Below are positions 19,450 to 28,995 of a stretch of DNA of 64,000 bases, piece by piece. The stretch is from Durusdinium trenchii. Lineage: Eukaryota; Sar; Dinophyceae; Suessiales; Symbiodiniaceae. Where the stretch lies: the NCBI GenBank assembly GCA_963970005.1, contig CAXAMN010021224.1, positions 619,738 to 683,737 of the forward strand, read 5' to 3'. The position numbers were made by a program, and so were the translations under genes. Every line of letters begins with the position of its first letter. The first letter of the stretch is position 1. The notes under the pieces are model-generated. The model did no database searches, had not been told where the DNA came from, and saw nothing but the letters and a program-made list of their open reading frames with translations.

Positions 19450-21925
19450 CTTGATCAGTTCTGCTCTTCTTCCCTCTGCGCAGAAAGAGTTTCTCCGATG
19501 CATCGTACAGGTCTTGCAGCACAACACGGCGGATGCTTGGGCCGACCCTGGTGGCCCTGCCGACACAGCACCACGCAAGCGGTGTCGTTTGGCTTGGCTG
19601 GAGCTTTTTATGTTCTGTAAGACTTGTTTGGCTGTGCTGCCTGGTGGTGCTGCAAAGCGCCACCGCAACCACAACATCAGCTCTAACCGCCTTGAACGGT
19701 GGGCTCTTGGAGAGCACCGGAGCTTGTGGGACGAGGTTGCTTCCCGCCGTGGCGCGCCTCGACTGGATCGCCACCGACCTGATGAGGAGAAGCAGCAAGC
19801 AGCCCGCCTTGTCGCAGAGCAGTTTGCTCGCAGAGGCATGCCAGGCAAGGCAGTGCAACGTCTGGCCGGGGCTCCAATTGCTGCCATCACTCCGGCCACT
19901 GTTGCCGCCATGCAAGCCAAGTTCCCTGCTCGCCCGGCCCATCAGGCCACTACACAGCGTGCGGCAGCACCGCCTGCCAACGACATAAGCTGTGATGATG
20001 TTGTGAAGGCCGTGCGCTCCTTCCCACGTGGTGCTGCGCCCGGGCCCTCTGGCATGCGACCGGACTTCCTCAAGCAACTTGTTGATGCTGGGGATGAGCA
20101 GTACGGAGCCCAGGTCCTTACAGACTTGGTCAACCTCCTTGCTGATGGGCGGGCCCCCATCGCGCTGCGTCCTTACCTCGGTGGGGCTCGTGGCACAGCT
20201 TTGGAAAAGCTGAGCAAAACTGGAGCTGCTGATGTGCGGCCTTTGTGTGCAGGCGAAACCTTGCGCCGCCTGGTCGGCAAGGTCTTGCTGCGGAGTGAGC
20301 TCCCTGCCCTGCGGGCACACCTCTTGCCCCACCAGCTTGCCGTTGGAGTGCCGGCTGGGGCCGAGGTTATGCCGCACTTATACCGGCAATGGCGGCAACA
20401 CTACCAAGCCGACACCGACCGAGTTTGCCTGTCTTATGATGAAGGGAATGCCCACAATGTGGTTGATCGGCATATGTTTTTGACGCGCATGCAAGAAGTC
20501 GCCCCTGGTCTTTCCCGATGGTTGGAGTACATTTATCCTACCGACATTGACACCAAGGTCTTCTTTCAGGACGTTGTGATCCCTTCTGCTGCAGGCGGCC
20601 GACAGGGGTGTCCTTTGATGACGGCATGCCATGCGGTTGTGCAGCGACTCTTGTTGGAGAGTCTGGGATTGGCTACCCCGCCTGCTGGCACTGCTGTGGC
20701 GTTACCCACGCTGCAGCCACCTGCGCAATTAGACATGGCACCCTGTTATGCGGACGACGGTCTTTTGGCCGGGCCTTCTGCTGAGGTATTGCGGGCCCTG
20801 CAGCATTGGTCCACTGTTATGCCTCGTCTTGGCCTTCGCTTGTCCACTGCTTCCGTGGCGCCAGTTGCTGGGATCCGCCACCAGGTTGACTTTCGGCCTT
20901 TTGCTGCCTTGGGTTGTTCTATTTGCGAGGATGGCAACTTTGAAGTCCTCAAATCACCTGTTGGCGATGCAGCCTTCAACAAGGCGTATTGTTTGCAGGG
21001 AGCCGCCCAGCAAGCCACTACAGTGCAGTTGGTTGGTGGAATCGAGGACCCTCAGGTTGCCTATTATTTGTTGCGGTGGTGTTGCACTGGTGGCCGGATG
21101 AATTACTTGGCTCGCACCACTCCAGCTCAGCATTGTCTTCCGGCCATGGTGGCCTTTGACTCGGCGTTGCATGATGCGTTTTGCGCTTCCACTGGCTTGG
21201 CATTGGACCGCCTGGCCTGGCAACAAGCTCAGCTACCTGTTGCTACTGGTGGTCTCGGACTTCGCTCTGCGGTTGACCTTGCGGATGCTGCTTACATTGG
21301 CTCTCGAGTCATGGTTCTGGATCGTTGTCGTGCCTTATGGACGCTTGCCGCTTGGGAAGGCTCTACTGCAACCACAGACCTCGGCCTCGCTCTTGCTCGC
21401 TGTAACGGTCTGCTGCAACAAGCTGGTCTCCAACCCTGTTTGGGGGATCAGCCCGGGCGCAGCTTGAGCCAGTCAGCGATTTCACGCCGCCTGCGAAAGG
21501 TCCATGTCTTGGCTTGGAAGACTGCCGCTGGCACCGATGATATTTGTCGCCTTCATGCTTGTGCTGCTGATTCTGCGGATACGGTCTTGAACCTGGTCCC
21601 GTCGCGCATACTTGACACCAACCTCTCCAAGGATGACTTCCTGACTTGTGTCGGTGGTCGCCTTGGCGTCGATATGTGCACTGGGGGCGGTGCTTGCCGT
21701 TTTTGTGGTTTGGCCATTGATGTGAAGGGGCGCCACCCACAGTCGTGTATGGCTGGTGGTGATGCTGTTGCGCTTCACAACAGTCTGCGGGACCTCTTGC
21801 ACAGCTATTGTGCTCGTGCCCAGCTCCGCCCCCCAAGCCAAGGCTCCTGGACTCTTGGATGGACGGCGGCGGCCAGCAGACATCTTCTTACGAGGTGCAA
21901 CTGGTCTCCTTCCAGCACTGCCTGA
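19361..21925 (+). CDS. non-LTR retrotransposon reverse transcriptase
   Basis: An 854-codon open frame, the longest in the window. By residue from 19361: fingers motif RPLCAGETLRRLVGK at about 291-305; catalytic motif A YDEGNAHN with D360; motif B GGRQGCPL at 412-419; motif C YADD at 463-466 (D465, D466). All three catalytic aspartates are present. A C-x2-C-x9-H-x3-C knuckle sits at 779-796. It copies element RNA into DNA at a nicked target. The true start is upstream in the frame of 19075; the ATG at 19361 is only the first in this frame. The last ~32 codons (after 21830) are out-of-frame text caused by an extra C in the C6 run, so the endonuclease is cut off. Confidence 0.93.
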   Translation: MLAWMQTWTQCLAAFLHWMTFFSAPIGTRDLISSALLPSAQKEFLRCIVQVLQHNTADAWADPGGPADTAPRKRCRLAWLELFMFCKTCLAVLPGGAAKRHRNHNISSNRLERWALGEHRSLWDEVASRRGAPRLDRHRPDEEKQQAARLVAEQFARRGMPGKAVQRLAGAPIAAITPATVAAMQAKFPARPAHQATTQRAAAPPANDISCDDVVKAVRSFPRGAAPGPSGMRPDFLKQLVDAGDEQYGAQVLTDLVNLLADGRAPIALRPYLGGARGTALEKLSKTGAADVRPLCAGETLRRLVGKVLLRSELPALRAHLLPHQLAVGVPAGAEVMPHLYRQWRQHYQADTDRVCLSYDEGNAHNVVDRHMFLTRMQEVAPGLSRWLEYIYPTDIDTKVFFQDVVIPSAAGGRQGCPLMTACHAVVQRLLLESLGLATPPAGTAVALPTLQPPAQLDMAPCYADDGLLAGPSAEVLRALQHWSTVMPRLGLRLSTASVAPVAGIRHQVDFRPFAALGCSICEDGNFEVLKSPVGDAAFNKAYCLQGAAQQATTVQLVGGIEDPQVAYYLLRWCCTGGRMNYLARTTPAQHCLPAMVAFDSALHDAFCASTGLALDRLAWQQAQLPVATGGLGLRSAVDLADAAYIGSRVMVLDRCRALWTLAAWEGSTATTDLGLALARCNGLLQQAGLQPCLGDQPGRSLSQSAISRRLRKVHVLAWKTAAGTDDICRLHACAADSADTVLNLVPSRILDTNLSKDDFLTCVGGRLGVDMCTGGGACRFCGLAIDVKGRHPQSCMAGGDAVALHNSLRDLLHSYCARAQLRPPSQGSWTLGWTAAASRHLLTRCNWSPSSTA

Positions 21926-22352
21926 TGGCTCCCGCCCTACTGGGCCTAGTGCTCTAGCCTTGGATGTGGCTATCATCAACGCCTTGGGAGCGAGTCATTG
22001 GGACGACACTTTGCGGGGAGCCCATGATGCAGTCACGGCCTATGCCCAACGCAAGCGTGACCACCTCGGCACCGCCAGCTCGTGCCAACAAGCTGGCATC
22101 CTTTACCTGCCCTTGGTCTGGGACATTCAGGGCGGCAGCACGGCCGACACTCGAGCCTTCCTTCACCGCCTTGCTGGCATGGTTGCTGCAGTTGAAGGGG
22201 TTGATTTGCTTGTGGTGAAGGCCCGCCTCTTTGACCAGCTTGCTGTTGTGCTGGCTCGAGGGGCAGGACGTGCGCTGCGACGCCGGCGTCGCGCAGCCGG
22301 TGCGACAGCGCACGCTCCCGGCCTTGTCGCTGGATTGGTGCTGGATCCTTGA
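21830..22352 (+). CDS. retrotransposon restriction-like endonuclease domain
   Basis: In the +1-shifted frame the sequence reads APGLLDGRRRPADIFL, then LALDVAIINA, then YAQRKRDHLG and AGILYLPLVWDIQGG, ending at TGA (22350). RPAD (D at 21879), the Asp of LALDVAI (21963) and the Lys at 22053 fit the spacing of the PD-(D/E)XK-type RLE of R2, CRE and NeSL elements. PLVWDIQGG matches the conserved strand after the active site. It makes the first-strand nick at the target. It would follow the CCHC knuckle in one protein if the C6 run at 21829-21834 were C5. Confidence 0.85.
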
Positions 22353-22900
22353 TTCACAAGTTTGTCTCCACCGAGCCAGTGATCACGGATGCTTGTATAC
22401 CTGTGGTAGGCCAACCTCAGCAGCAGCTTGTCCTCTGGCTATGCTTTGGATGTTGCACGAATCACTCCTGCACTTGGTACTGCTCGCCTGTTGGACGTTC
22501 TTGTCGCCCTGACTCTACCGCATTTGCTTTTGGCTCCGCTCCTTTTGACCGCCTCACCTTGGCCTTCCTCTGAGTGCATCCTTCCAAGAAGGGTTTGCGC
22601 CCCTTTTTTTGTGGCTGTATCACACGCATGTTTCGACATATTTCATTTCTTGTGCAAGGTTTTTCCCTTCCAAGAAGGTTTTCCTTGCTAGGTGGCAATA
22701 GCCAGTGACTGTCATCTCGTACGTCGCAGGCTCAGTCTTCAGGACGCTCGGTCTTTAGCATGTCCTGAGAGAGCACGGTAAGAGTTCCCGGCCCAGAGGT
22801 CGGGGACTGCAGTGTCTCCCAGTCCCCCGTCCCTCTTGATTCTTCAATCTGTCGGAAATCGGCGTTTTCTTGTGCAGCTGCCCTGCTGGTGCTGGTCCAG
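22353..22900 (+). other. retrotransposon 3' untranslated tail and flank
   Basis: No protein signal. CCTTCCAAGAAGG occurs at 22582 and again near 22668, and a run of seven or more T lies near 22606. No poly-A or simple-repeat tail marks the 3' end. Confidence 0.45.
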
Positions 22901-22902
22901 GG

Positions 22903-23190
22903 ATGACACCATGTCATGCCCAAAATTATATCATGTCATGCGAGGGATGACAAACGTATACGCCCGCTATCTGGGGTCTATGCCGGTGTAATTCAAGTGC
23001 GGGTGCTGCTACTGCCGGATCGGGGTGGGCGTATGGGTGCAGGTGCTGGTGCTGGTGCCGCTACTGGATCGGGGTTTTCCACTGATCGACTGTGTTTTGG
23101 AGACTTTGCATCGTTTCCCTTCGTGGATGACATGATGTCATGCCAGGGATGAAGTCATGTCATGCCAGGGATGACATCATGTCATGCCAG
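22903..23190. repeat. 22-bp palindromic tandem repeat plus outlying copies
   Basis: Three head-to-tail 22-bp units at 23125-23146, 23147-23168 and 23169-23190, each like GGATGACATCATGTCATGCCAG and each with a near-palindromic core (ATGACATCATGTCAT). Two diverged units lie at 22903-22950. Between them, 22970-22990 has GGGGTCTATGCCGGTGTAA, matching the end of composite repeat G. Confidence 0.82.
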
Positions 23191-23349
23191 GGGCACTGCA
23201 AACACTCGGAAGGTGTTTCCCATGCCCGAATGCCCGAATGGCACCGCTCATTGACAACGAAAGCTATTAGACATTGGAAATTTATTTTCCACAGGCACTA
23301 TGAGTTGTTTCCCTATACACCCGCTATGGGCCACTCCTGTCGCATCCGA

Positions 23350-23445
23350 CGAGAGGAGATGGAGTCTGAGGAGATGGGTATTCCATCGCCCGATGTGGTG
23401 AGCTACAGCACTGCCATGAGTGCCTGTGCCAAGGTGCCAGTGGAC
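23350..23445 (+). CDS. PPR motif exon
   Basis: The frame reads EEMGIPSPDVVSYSTAMSAC followed by AKV. This is the end of one PPR motif (Glu/Met-rich, G-x-P-x-P) and the first helix of the next (DVVSYSTAMSACAK). The W..AL second helix is absent, so the exon probably ends near 23440. A family A foldback starts 38 nt downstream. Confidence 0.72.
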
Positions 23446-23482
23446 CAAATGAACAGAGAAAGGTCTTCCAAATCTTCCACTC

Positions 23483-23600
23483 CCTATGGATCCACTGCCA
23501 CATTCTCAGGTACGGTGAGTGCTTTCGACACTTTTACGTAAGCGCCGGGGGGCGGGTCCAGTGGTACTTGAGAAGGCGGAGGTGGATCCCTATAGGGCCT
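23483..23600 (+). repeat. family A foldback element
   Basis: CCCTATGGATCCACTG at the left pairs with GGTGGATCCCTATAGGG at the right. The inner part is AGGTACGGTGAGTGC, TTTCGACACTTTTACGTAAG, GCGGGTCCAGTGGTAC. It lies just after a PPR exon. Confidence 0.78.
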
Positions 23601-23944
23601 CTCCTGGGAACTCTCCTGGACCCTGCTACCTTCTGTCATTTGTGCCTGGACGCCTACCTGGACAACCCATGTGGTGACCAGCTGCAAAATTCTGACTCCC
23701 GACGTGGCACCCCCAAAGGCGTCACTGGCTGGGTCATTGGCTGGGACCCTCAGTAGTAACGAAAGGAGTACTTGACACGACTGGTTCAGGCAGGCAACTG
23801 GGAGATGACCTTGGGTTTCTTCGTTTCCATGCAGCAACGCTTCTTGGCGATATGCAACTGGTGGGCAGGTAGATGCCAAAGCGAAAATTCGAGATGTTTG
23901 GATGGGTTTGCATTATAATAGGGAAATCCCCACCAATGAGTTGT

Positions 23945-24020
23945 GGTCTATTTTCCTTCTTCTAGGGGGTCGAAATGGGAGATCTCCCTAATATTCTAAT
24001 ACAAACCCTTGTCAACAAAG
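23945..24020 (+). repeat. family D repeat
   Basis: TCTATTTTCCTTCTTCTAGG, GGGTCGAAATGGGAGATCTC and CCTAATATTCTAATACAAAC parallel the copy at 31745-31812 base for base over much of the length. Confidence 0.65.
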
Positions 24021-24814
24021 TGTTCAATGTGTAAGGTACCAGGGAGATGTAATTAATTGTAATTAGTAACAGTGTGTTGTGCACGTGTTGTCTAATTACA
24101 GTATCACCAGGAGCTGTCCTACTTTCAACAAAATCCATTGTTTTGCCCGGCGATTGAAGGTCTAGATGGTTCAGAAATCATCAGACAATCACAGTTGTTC
24201 TTTGGTAACTCTTCTCTATAGCTAGGCCAATTGTTGTATTATTTGATATGATACCTGGATTTTGCAACTATGCAAAGTGATGCCCTTTGGCTGGTTTGAT
24301 ATGAAAAGGAATGAAGATTATATAAATGTTCAGGAAGGAGAAGATCCAGGTATAAATGATGTGTTTTCCAGCCCAGAGGATCGCTTCAGTGTTTGGAATC
24401 GTTTGTAGGAACGACCGAATGAACAGGTCCCCTCGGACTGGTCCCGGTCCCTGGGCATGTACCTCAGTACCTCGGTACAGTCGGACTGGGTCAGTCGGGT
24501 TCAGGTGACCTGGAAGATCCTGCTAGCTTTGACTGGAAGAGGTAGAGGGTTTAAGGTTTTCTCCTGCAAAGGCTCTTAAACATTCTTTGATGATGCTCAA
24601 TCTGCAACAAAAACCCTGGTATTGTTCGGAACATGATGAGGGACATATTCCAGGGTAGACTTTCTATTTCAACAAAACCTGGAAGTTTGATTTTCATGCC
24701 TTTTTCGACAACTACTTTCAAAGCTCAGTGTTTGTTAGGGGTGACTTGAACTTGTCATATCTCATATGTTGTCTACTTATAGTGAATCCAATTGTTCCAG
24801 AATATCTTAAGTTC
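24021..24814. other. AT-rich non-coding stretch
   Basis: No gene seen. A family B remnant (GTACCTCAGTACCTCGGTAC, then ACTGGGTCAGTCGGGTTCAG) lies at 24455-24510. Confidence 0.6.
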
Positions 24815-24925
24815 AATTCCCAGACAATCCATGGGACTGGTATATTTACCTACCTTGAGGTGGGCCTACGTTGGAGTCAATTGAGCATGATATGACAGCA
24901 TCGGTATATGCAGTGTCTGGGAATT
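24815..24925. repeat. family F foldback element
   Basis: AATTCCCAGACAATCCATGG at the left is inverted as ATATGCAGTGTCTGGGAATT at the right. This matches the arm wording of 6171-6290. Confidence 0.65.
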
Positions 24926-25099
24926 GGGTTTCGGTGGATTCATCCACACATCCAGCAGTTCCATGGAGCTAACACTGGTGAGTCTGTCTCATCCACAGCT
25001 AAGAGGCACCTTTGGGGTGGGTTTTTTTTTGGCTGCCGAACTACTCACGTGCTTGGACCAAACCAAAAACCAACTGCAAGGAGAATCATGGAGAATCTA

Positions 25100-25198
25100 G
25101 CTGGACCCGACTGACCCAGTACCTTCCAAAATGGGACCTCACCCTATTGAAGACATCTTTGTACCCAGGTCCTTGTACCCGGTCGGACCCCTTCGCGA
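25100..25198 (-). repeat. family B foldback, reverse orientation
   Basis: GGACCCGACTGACCCAGTAC, CCAAAATGGGACCTCACC and TTGTACCCAGGTCCTTGTAC are the complement of family B. It abuts the following PPR exon. Confidence 0.72.
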
Positions 25199-25300
25199 AG
25201 TCGGTCCGAGGCCTCCTGTCACCTGACGCGACGTCGGTGTCCAACGTGGTGACCGCTTGCAGCAAGGGCGAACATTGGGAGCGGGTCGGGTCGGGGTCGG
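25190..25300 (+). CDS. PPR motif exon
   Basis: The frame reads RGLLSPDATSVSNVVTACSK followed by GEHWERV. That is a PPR motif start (PDATSVSNVVTAC-K-G) with the conserved Trp of the second helix, cut before the usual AL.LL. Downstream the frame turns into Gly/Ser repeats (GSGSGGE). The exon probably ends near 25285 at GCGGGTCGG or similar. Confidence 0.68.
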
Positions 25301-25602
25301 GAGGTGAGGTGTTGTTTTTTGGATTCCTTGTCCACCATTGTTTCAATGGTCTGAATCCCAAACATGCCCAAACAGTCCCATGGTTTATTTTATGGATTTT
25401 GAACTACAGTTCGGTTCAACCTGTCCTTTCATGTGTCTTTTTTGCTTGCAGGCGAATGCGGGTTTGTTGTGTTTGTTGTGTTTTTTTTTTGTGTTGAATT
25501 TCCTTTTGCGAAGGGAAGCAGACCTGAAGTCACGATCTCCAAGAGGCAGGTATGATGGCCCATCCACCTGTTCCTACCTGTTCCTGCCGACCCGTAATTC
25601 GG

Positions 25603-25812
25603 ACCCTGGAGACATGGGTACAAGAAACCTGGACCCGACTTCAGGTACAAACTGGAGACATTTGACCCTATTAAAACCGGCCAACTTGCGCCCAATTTTC
25701 TGGAGTACTTTCAGGCTTCAGTTCAGTCCAGGTGCCTGCTTTTGCATAGAGTCATGTCATGTCATGTCCAATTTTCTAGGGTACTTGAAGTCGGGTCCTT
25801 CGGTACTTGGAA
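25603..25812. repeat. two family B fragments
   Basis: GACATGGGTACAAGAAACCTGG and CCCGACTTCAGGTAC (25611-25650) and TCATGTCCAATTTTCTAGGG plus GTACTTGAAGTCGGGTCC (25762-25798) face each other. They could be the two arms of one element enlarged by a central insertion. Confidence 0.6.
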
Positions 25813-26162
25813 GCACGTCTTTCGATCCTCGCGTGCGTTGACGGCACTCGTGCCACGAAAAAAGACCCTGCGCTGTTTAGGAGTTGGCGATCCAATTGAT
25901 GGAAGACCATCAGTGCAGGCCGACACCCGGAGATTGACACGGAGAGTGTGGTGTTTTGCATGAGGCTGTGCTGAAGAAAGCTCAGGTGCTGAGTTGCAAC
26001 AGAAAGTTGGCTATAGGCTACCGGACATTCTTTCTGCCGACCTCACCCTTTATATATATACATATAGGGTACCAACAGAGAGTCCTGGTGCATGACACCG
26101 ACAAACGTATCCCGTCACCGCTCGATTAGAAGAACCTGACTTGATCGAGTGGGTTTTTGATC
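25813..26162. other. no supported gene
   Basis: Nothing recognised. A TATATATACATATA tract lies near 26052. Confidence 0.5.
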
Positions 26163-26262
26163 TCCCTACACCTCCAAGTACCTCTTCAGATGGTATTTAG
26201 ACCCTCCAAAACCCACCCCAAACACCTTCTCAGGTTCGGTACTTGAAGGCCAAACGGGTTTG
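26163..26262 (-). repeat. family A foldback, reverse orientation
   Basis: CCCTACACCTCCAAGTACCT, TTTAGACCCTCCAAAACCC, AACACCTTCTCAGG and GGTACTTGAAGGC closely match the copy at 4005-4092. Confidence 0.8.
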
Positions 26263-27093
26263 ATGTCCTAGGTCCTCCGCTTTTTTTTCACGTCGAGCGC
26301 ACCAAGCACGGATTCCAGTGGGTGATATATTGAGAGTTTCCAAGCGTTCGCCACATGAGGATCCTGTGTGTCATACTTGGTCAACTACCCCTTGTCAGGA
26401 GGTACCTTCTGAGGTACCTTCATTCGAAGGGAGGCTATTTGGAGCCCAGTCCTTGTCACGTCAGTTGCCGCCCAGTCGTCTCAGATCGTCTGCGATCGCT
26501 TCCTTCAAACCAACGACCACTGGCACCCTGCCGGTTCACGCAATGACTGAGGTACCAGTCCTACCTTTACCCAGTCCTCATGATGCTTAACAAAGAACAA
26601 AACACATACACGCACACAACTGTTCATTTTTCTGCATCACCTCTCATGTTTGTTTCTTTTTAAGCGCTCTTAAGGTACTGGTATATAATATAGTATATTC
26701 ATGTTTAAGGTGTTTGACTGAAATTGAGTTACCTGTTTCATCGATCTTTTCAGATTATTGAAAGGTCCAACATGCTGCAACTACCTTAGAAGAGGGTGAG
26801 CATCCTTGGTGCCTGATGTTCTGATCATCTCGGATGCTGTGTTTGTTTGTTTAATCTCCTACTAAACTGCTAGAGCTTAAAGCCTGTAGCAGAACAGTTC
26901 ACACGGTGGTGGAATTGGTACTTCATAGCCTGGAAATCCTAACAACCAGAAACAAATTGTGGTTCTAACACGGCAGGCAGTTGAGATTCTTGACATAACA
27001 AGTGGTTGTTTGGAATCATCCAGGAGGCTCCATCCATCCAGGCTAACTTGCATCCCAACGGAGTGAATCTGTGAACCTTGCAGGCGAGGTGAA
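26263..27093. other. no supported gene
   Basis: A 90-codon frame at 26318-26590 has no known domain and overlaps GGTACCTTCTGAGGTACC repeat wording. The rest is AT-rich. Confidence 0.45.
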
Positions 27094-27372
27094 ATGGACC
27101 TCGTGTGTCACAACGCCCCTTGGAGCCTGCGATTTGGGTCGAACGTGTCCGCGAACGACCTCGCAACTGCGTGTGATTTGCAGGGAAATTGGGCCCAACG
27201 CAGTGTGTTCGGGTTGCCTGACAAGATTTGGGAGTTGGAGGATTGCCACTTCATGGCAGACAGAGCACATGACCACTGCACATCGTGGATCCAAGGCAGT
27301 TTGAGGCAAACCCAAGTTGAGAGGGCATGTCATAATTTGATGGACTCTGAGTCTTTTGTTAAAGATCAGTGA
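27094..27372 (+). CDS. possible small CDS or exon, unrecognised
   Basis: A 92-codon frame starts at ATG 27094 and ends TGA 27372. Text such as SANDLATACDLQGNWAQRSV and GLPDKIWELEDCHFMADRAH is protein-like, with Trp, Cys and His spread along it. No domain is recognised. A 194-codon minus-strand frame overlaps it, so strand is uncertain. Confidence 0.28.
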   Translation: MDLVCHNAPWSLRFGSNVSANDLATACDLQGNWAQRSVFGLPDKIWELEDCHFMADRAHDHCTSWIQGSLRQTQVERACHNLMDSESFVKDQ

Positions 27373-27960
27373 GATTGCTCCCCATGGATTTCCGGTTGTA
27401 CTGCCCCTGGTTCGATTACGCGATGTACTGCAGCCAGTGATGGAGTGATGTTCGTACTTAGATGGTACTTGCTTCGGCACCGCGGTAAAACACAAAACGA
27501 GGCGATGATCCATGCTATGTGCAGTGGCAAGCGATGGCAGCAGGCCGGGCCGCTTTGCTTCCGCTGTTGGGAAGGAGCCAAGAGCCCATGTGTCAGAACT
27601 TTGGCCATTTAGCCATTTCATGTTCAATAGCTTGTCTTGATTTCTGCTGTGTGCGTATGATTACTGTATGTATTGTTACTATTACGTTGCCGGCATGCAC
27701 CTAAATGAGTCAATTCGCGTTCAGATGGCAAGACGTTGCTGGTGAACCATGGCTGGTCGTCCCGCATCTAGTACTGTCCACCCCGTAGGGCCATGGAACA
27801 ATCTGTTCTACTTGATTTGCCATGTCTTTGAGGTCGAACAAATTGCTGGGCTGAAGGAAAGACCCCTAACCTTATACTTACTTGTTTGCGACATTCAGTA
27901 TTCGTCGGCAACTGCATTGTCTTGTTTTGTCTTGTTTAAAAATTGAAAGTAAATAGCAAT
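27373..27960. other. no supported gene
   Basis: No domain or repeat recognised. Confidence 0.5.
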
Positions 27961-28058
27961 CCCCTAGGGCTCCAGCCATATCCTCAGAAGGTGGTTAGAC
28001 ACCTGTGGCACCCACCTCAACCATCTTCTCAGAAGGTAGGCCAGGAGCCCTAGGGATC
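27961..28058 (-). repeat. family A-related foldback
   Basis: CCCCTAGGGCTCCAGCC at the left and GGCCAGGAGCCCTAGGGATC at the right are inverted. The inner arms are CCTCAGAAGGTGG and CCATCTTCTCAGAAGGTAGG. The loop AGACACCTGTGGCACCCACC differs from other copies. Confidence 0.78.
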
Positions 28059-28549
28059 AACAAAATCGGAATGTTTAATGTGTTCTCAGGGGTCCCCTGG
28101 TCCCAGCTATAACTCTCCCCAAGTCGAGCAAAGAGCTGAGAGGTGGAGCTAGACGACTATTCACTGCCCTTTTCGTTGGTCAATGTCATACGCTGCTTCT
28201 CAGATGGTTCCGCGTTACAGCTGCTAGGTGTTACAGTCTACTAAAGACAGTCGTGAGCCCAACCCAACAAGTGCTTTAGACCTGTGACTTTTTCAGGACC
28301 AAACGCAGAGTAGTAGCACAGACAAATAATGAGAAATAGGATGAACCACTGTTGCTCGCAACTGTGAGGAGTTGAGGCCAATGAGGCTCCTTTGTACCGA
28401 GACCTTTCTCAAGAAAGACTTTCACACCCTTCCCAGACCATCCATGGAACGACATCTTTCCTTTGCCCCATCCACGGGACGGCTTAAGCGCGTAAGCAAA
28501 TCATTGCCATGCAGTATGGGATTCTTCGGCTTTCTTGGGTCAAGTCATT
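28059..28549. other. no supported gene
   Basis: Nothing recognised on either strand. Confidence 0.5.
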
Positions 28550-28567
28550 GTCAAGTCCTTGATATTC

Positions 28568-28640
28568 CTTGATCACTTTCTTCGTCGACTCGAGGCGGTG
28601 GACCACTTTGACCAATTGCCTTCCGCGGATGTGGTGAGTG
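28568..28640 (+). CDS. weak PPR exon fragment
   Basis: The frame reads FLRRLEAVDHFDQLPSADVV and then SAGC before a stop. PSADVVS resembles the end of one PPR motif and the start of the next. GTGAGT directly follows GCGGATGTG (28622-28630), a good donor-like site exactly where the motif text breaks off. Confidence 0.35.
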
Positions 28641-28924
28641 CGGGGTGCTAGCGGGGTGCGGGCAGGTCCCGGCGTCGGTTCGGTGTTTTTGGGTGTGTTT
28701 GGGCCATGCCGAAGAGATCCAGGGTGGGCCATTCCATGCTGGACAAGATCGCCATCCTCTCAATTTTTTAAAGGTGGACGGCTGGAACACGTGAGCTAGT
28801 GAGCTAGTTTTTGTTGATGACCGTGTGCTTTCAGGACTTCAAAAGCAATATAGAAATCCCAACGAGGTCAAGTGCACTTTAGGCAGGAAGGAGGTCAACC
28901 ACTGTTTGGTGGCAGCTGGTCAGG

Positions 28925-28990
28925 GCTACACTTGGCTTGGACAAATGCTACTGAATGCTACACTTGGCTGGTCAATGCTACACTTGGCAG
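28925..28990 (+). repeat. tandem repeat, about 20-32-bp spacing
   Basis: GCTACACTTGGC occurs three times (28925, 28957, 28977) with GGTCAA or GGACAA between. Confidence 0.8.
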
Positions 28991-28995
28991 CTTTT

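Larger units (their letters stand above)
18970..22700 (+). mobile_element. RLE-class (R2/NeSL-like) non-LTR retrotransposon
   Basis: Element span estimated from coding content plus a non-coding 3' tail. Domain order on the + strand is two N-terminal zinc-finger-like clusters (19102-19314), reverse transcriptase (19361-21600), a CCHC knuckle (21695-21748), and a PD-(D/E)XK-type restriction-like endonuclease (21873-22140). That order defines the early-branching RLE group of LINEs, which nick and prime at the target DNA. There are no LTRs, no apurinic endonuclease and no RNase H. The frame is intact except at homopolymer runs (T7 at 19421-19427, C6 at 21829-21834, G6 at 19085-19090). The tail 22353-22700 has CCTTCCAAGAAGG twice. 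Neither element end nor a target-site duplication could be fixed. Confidence 0.9.

Noticed and set aside
19160-20377. 405-codon minus-strand open frame
   Set aside because: It lies antisense to the retrotransposon zinc-finger and RT coding region, whose motifs are unmistakable on the + strand. It is a shadow of GC-rich coding sequence.
23125-23190. CRISPR-like array
   Set aside because: The 22-bp units are directly adjacent with no spacers, and the context is eukaryotic.
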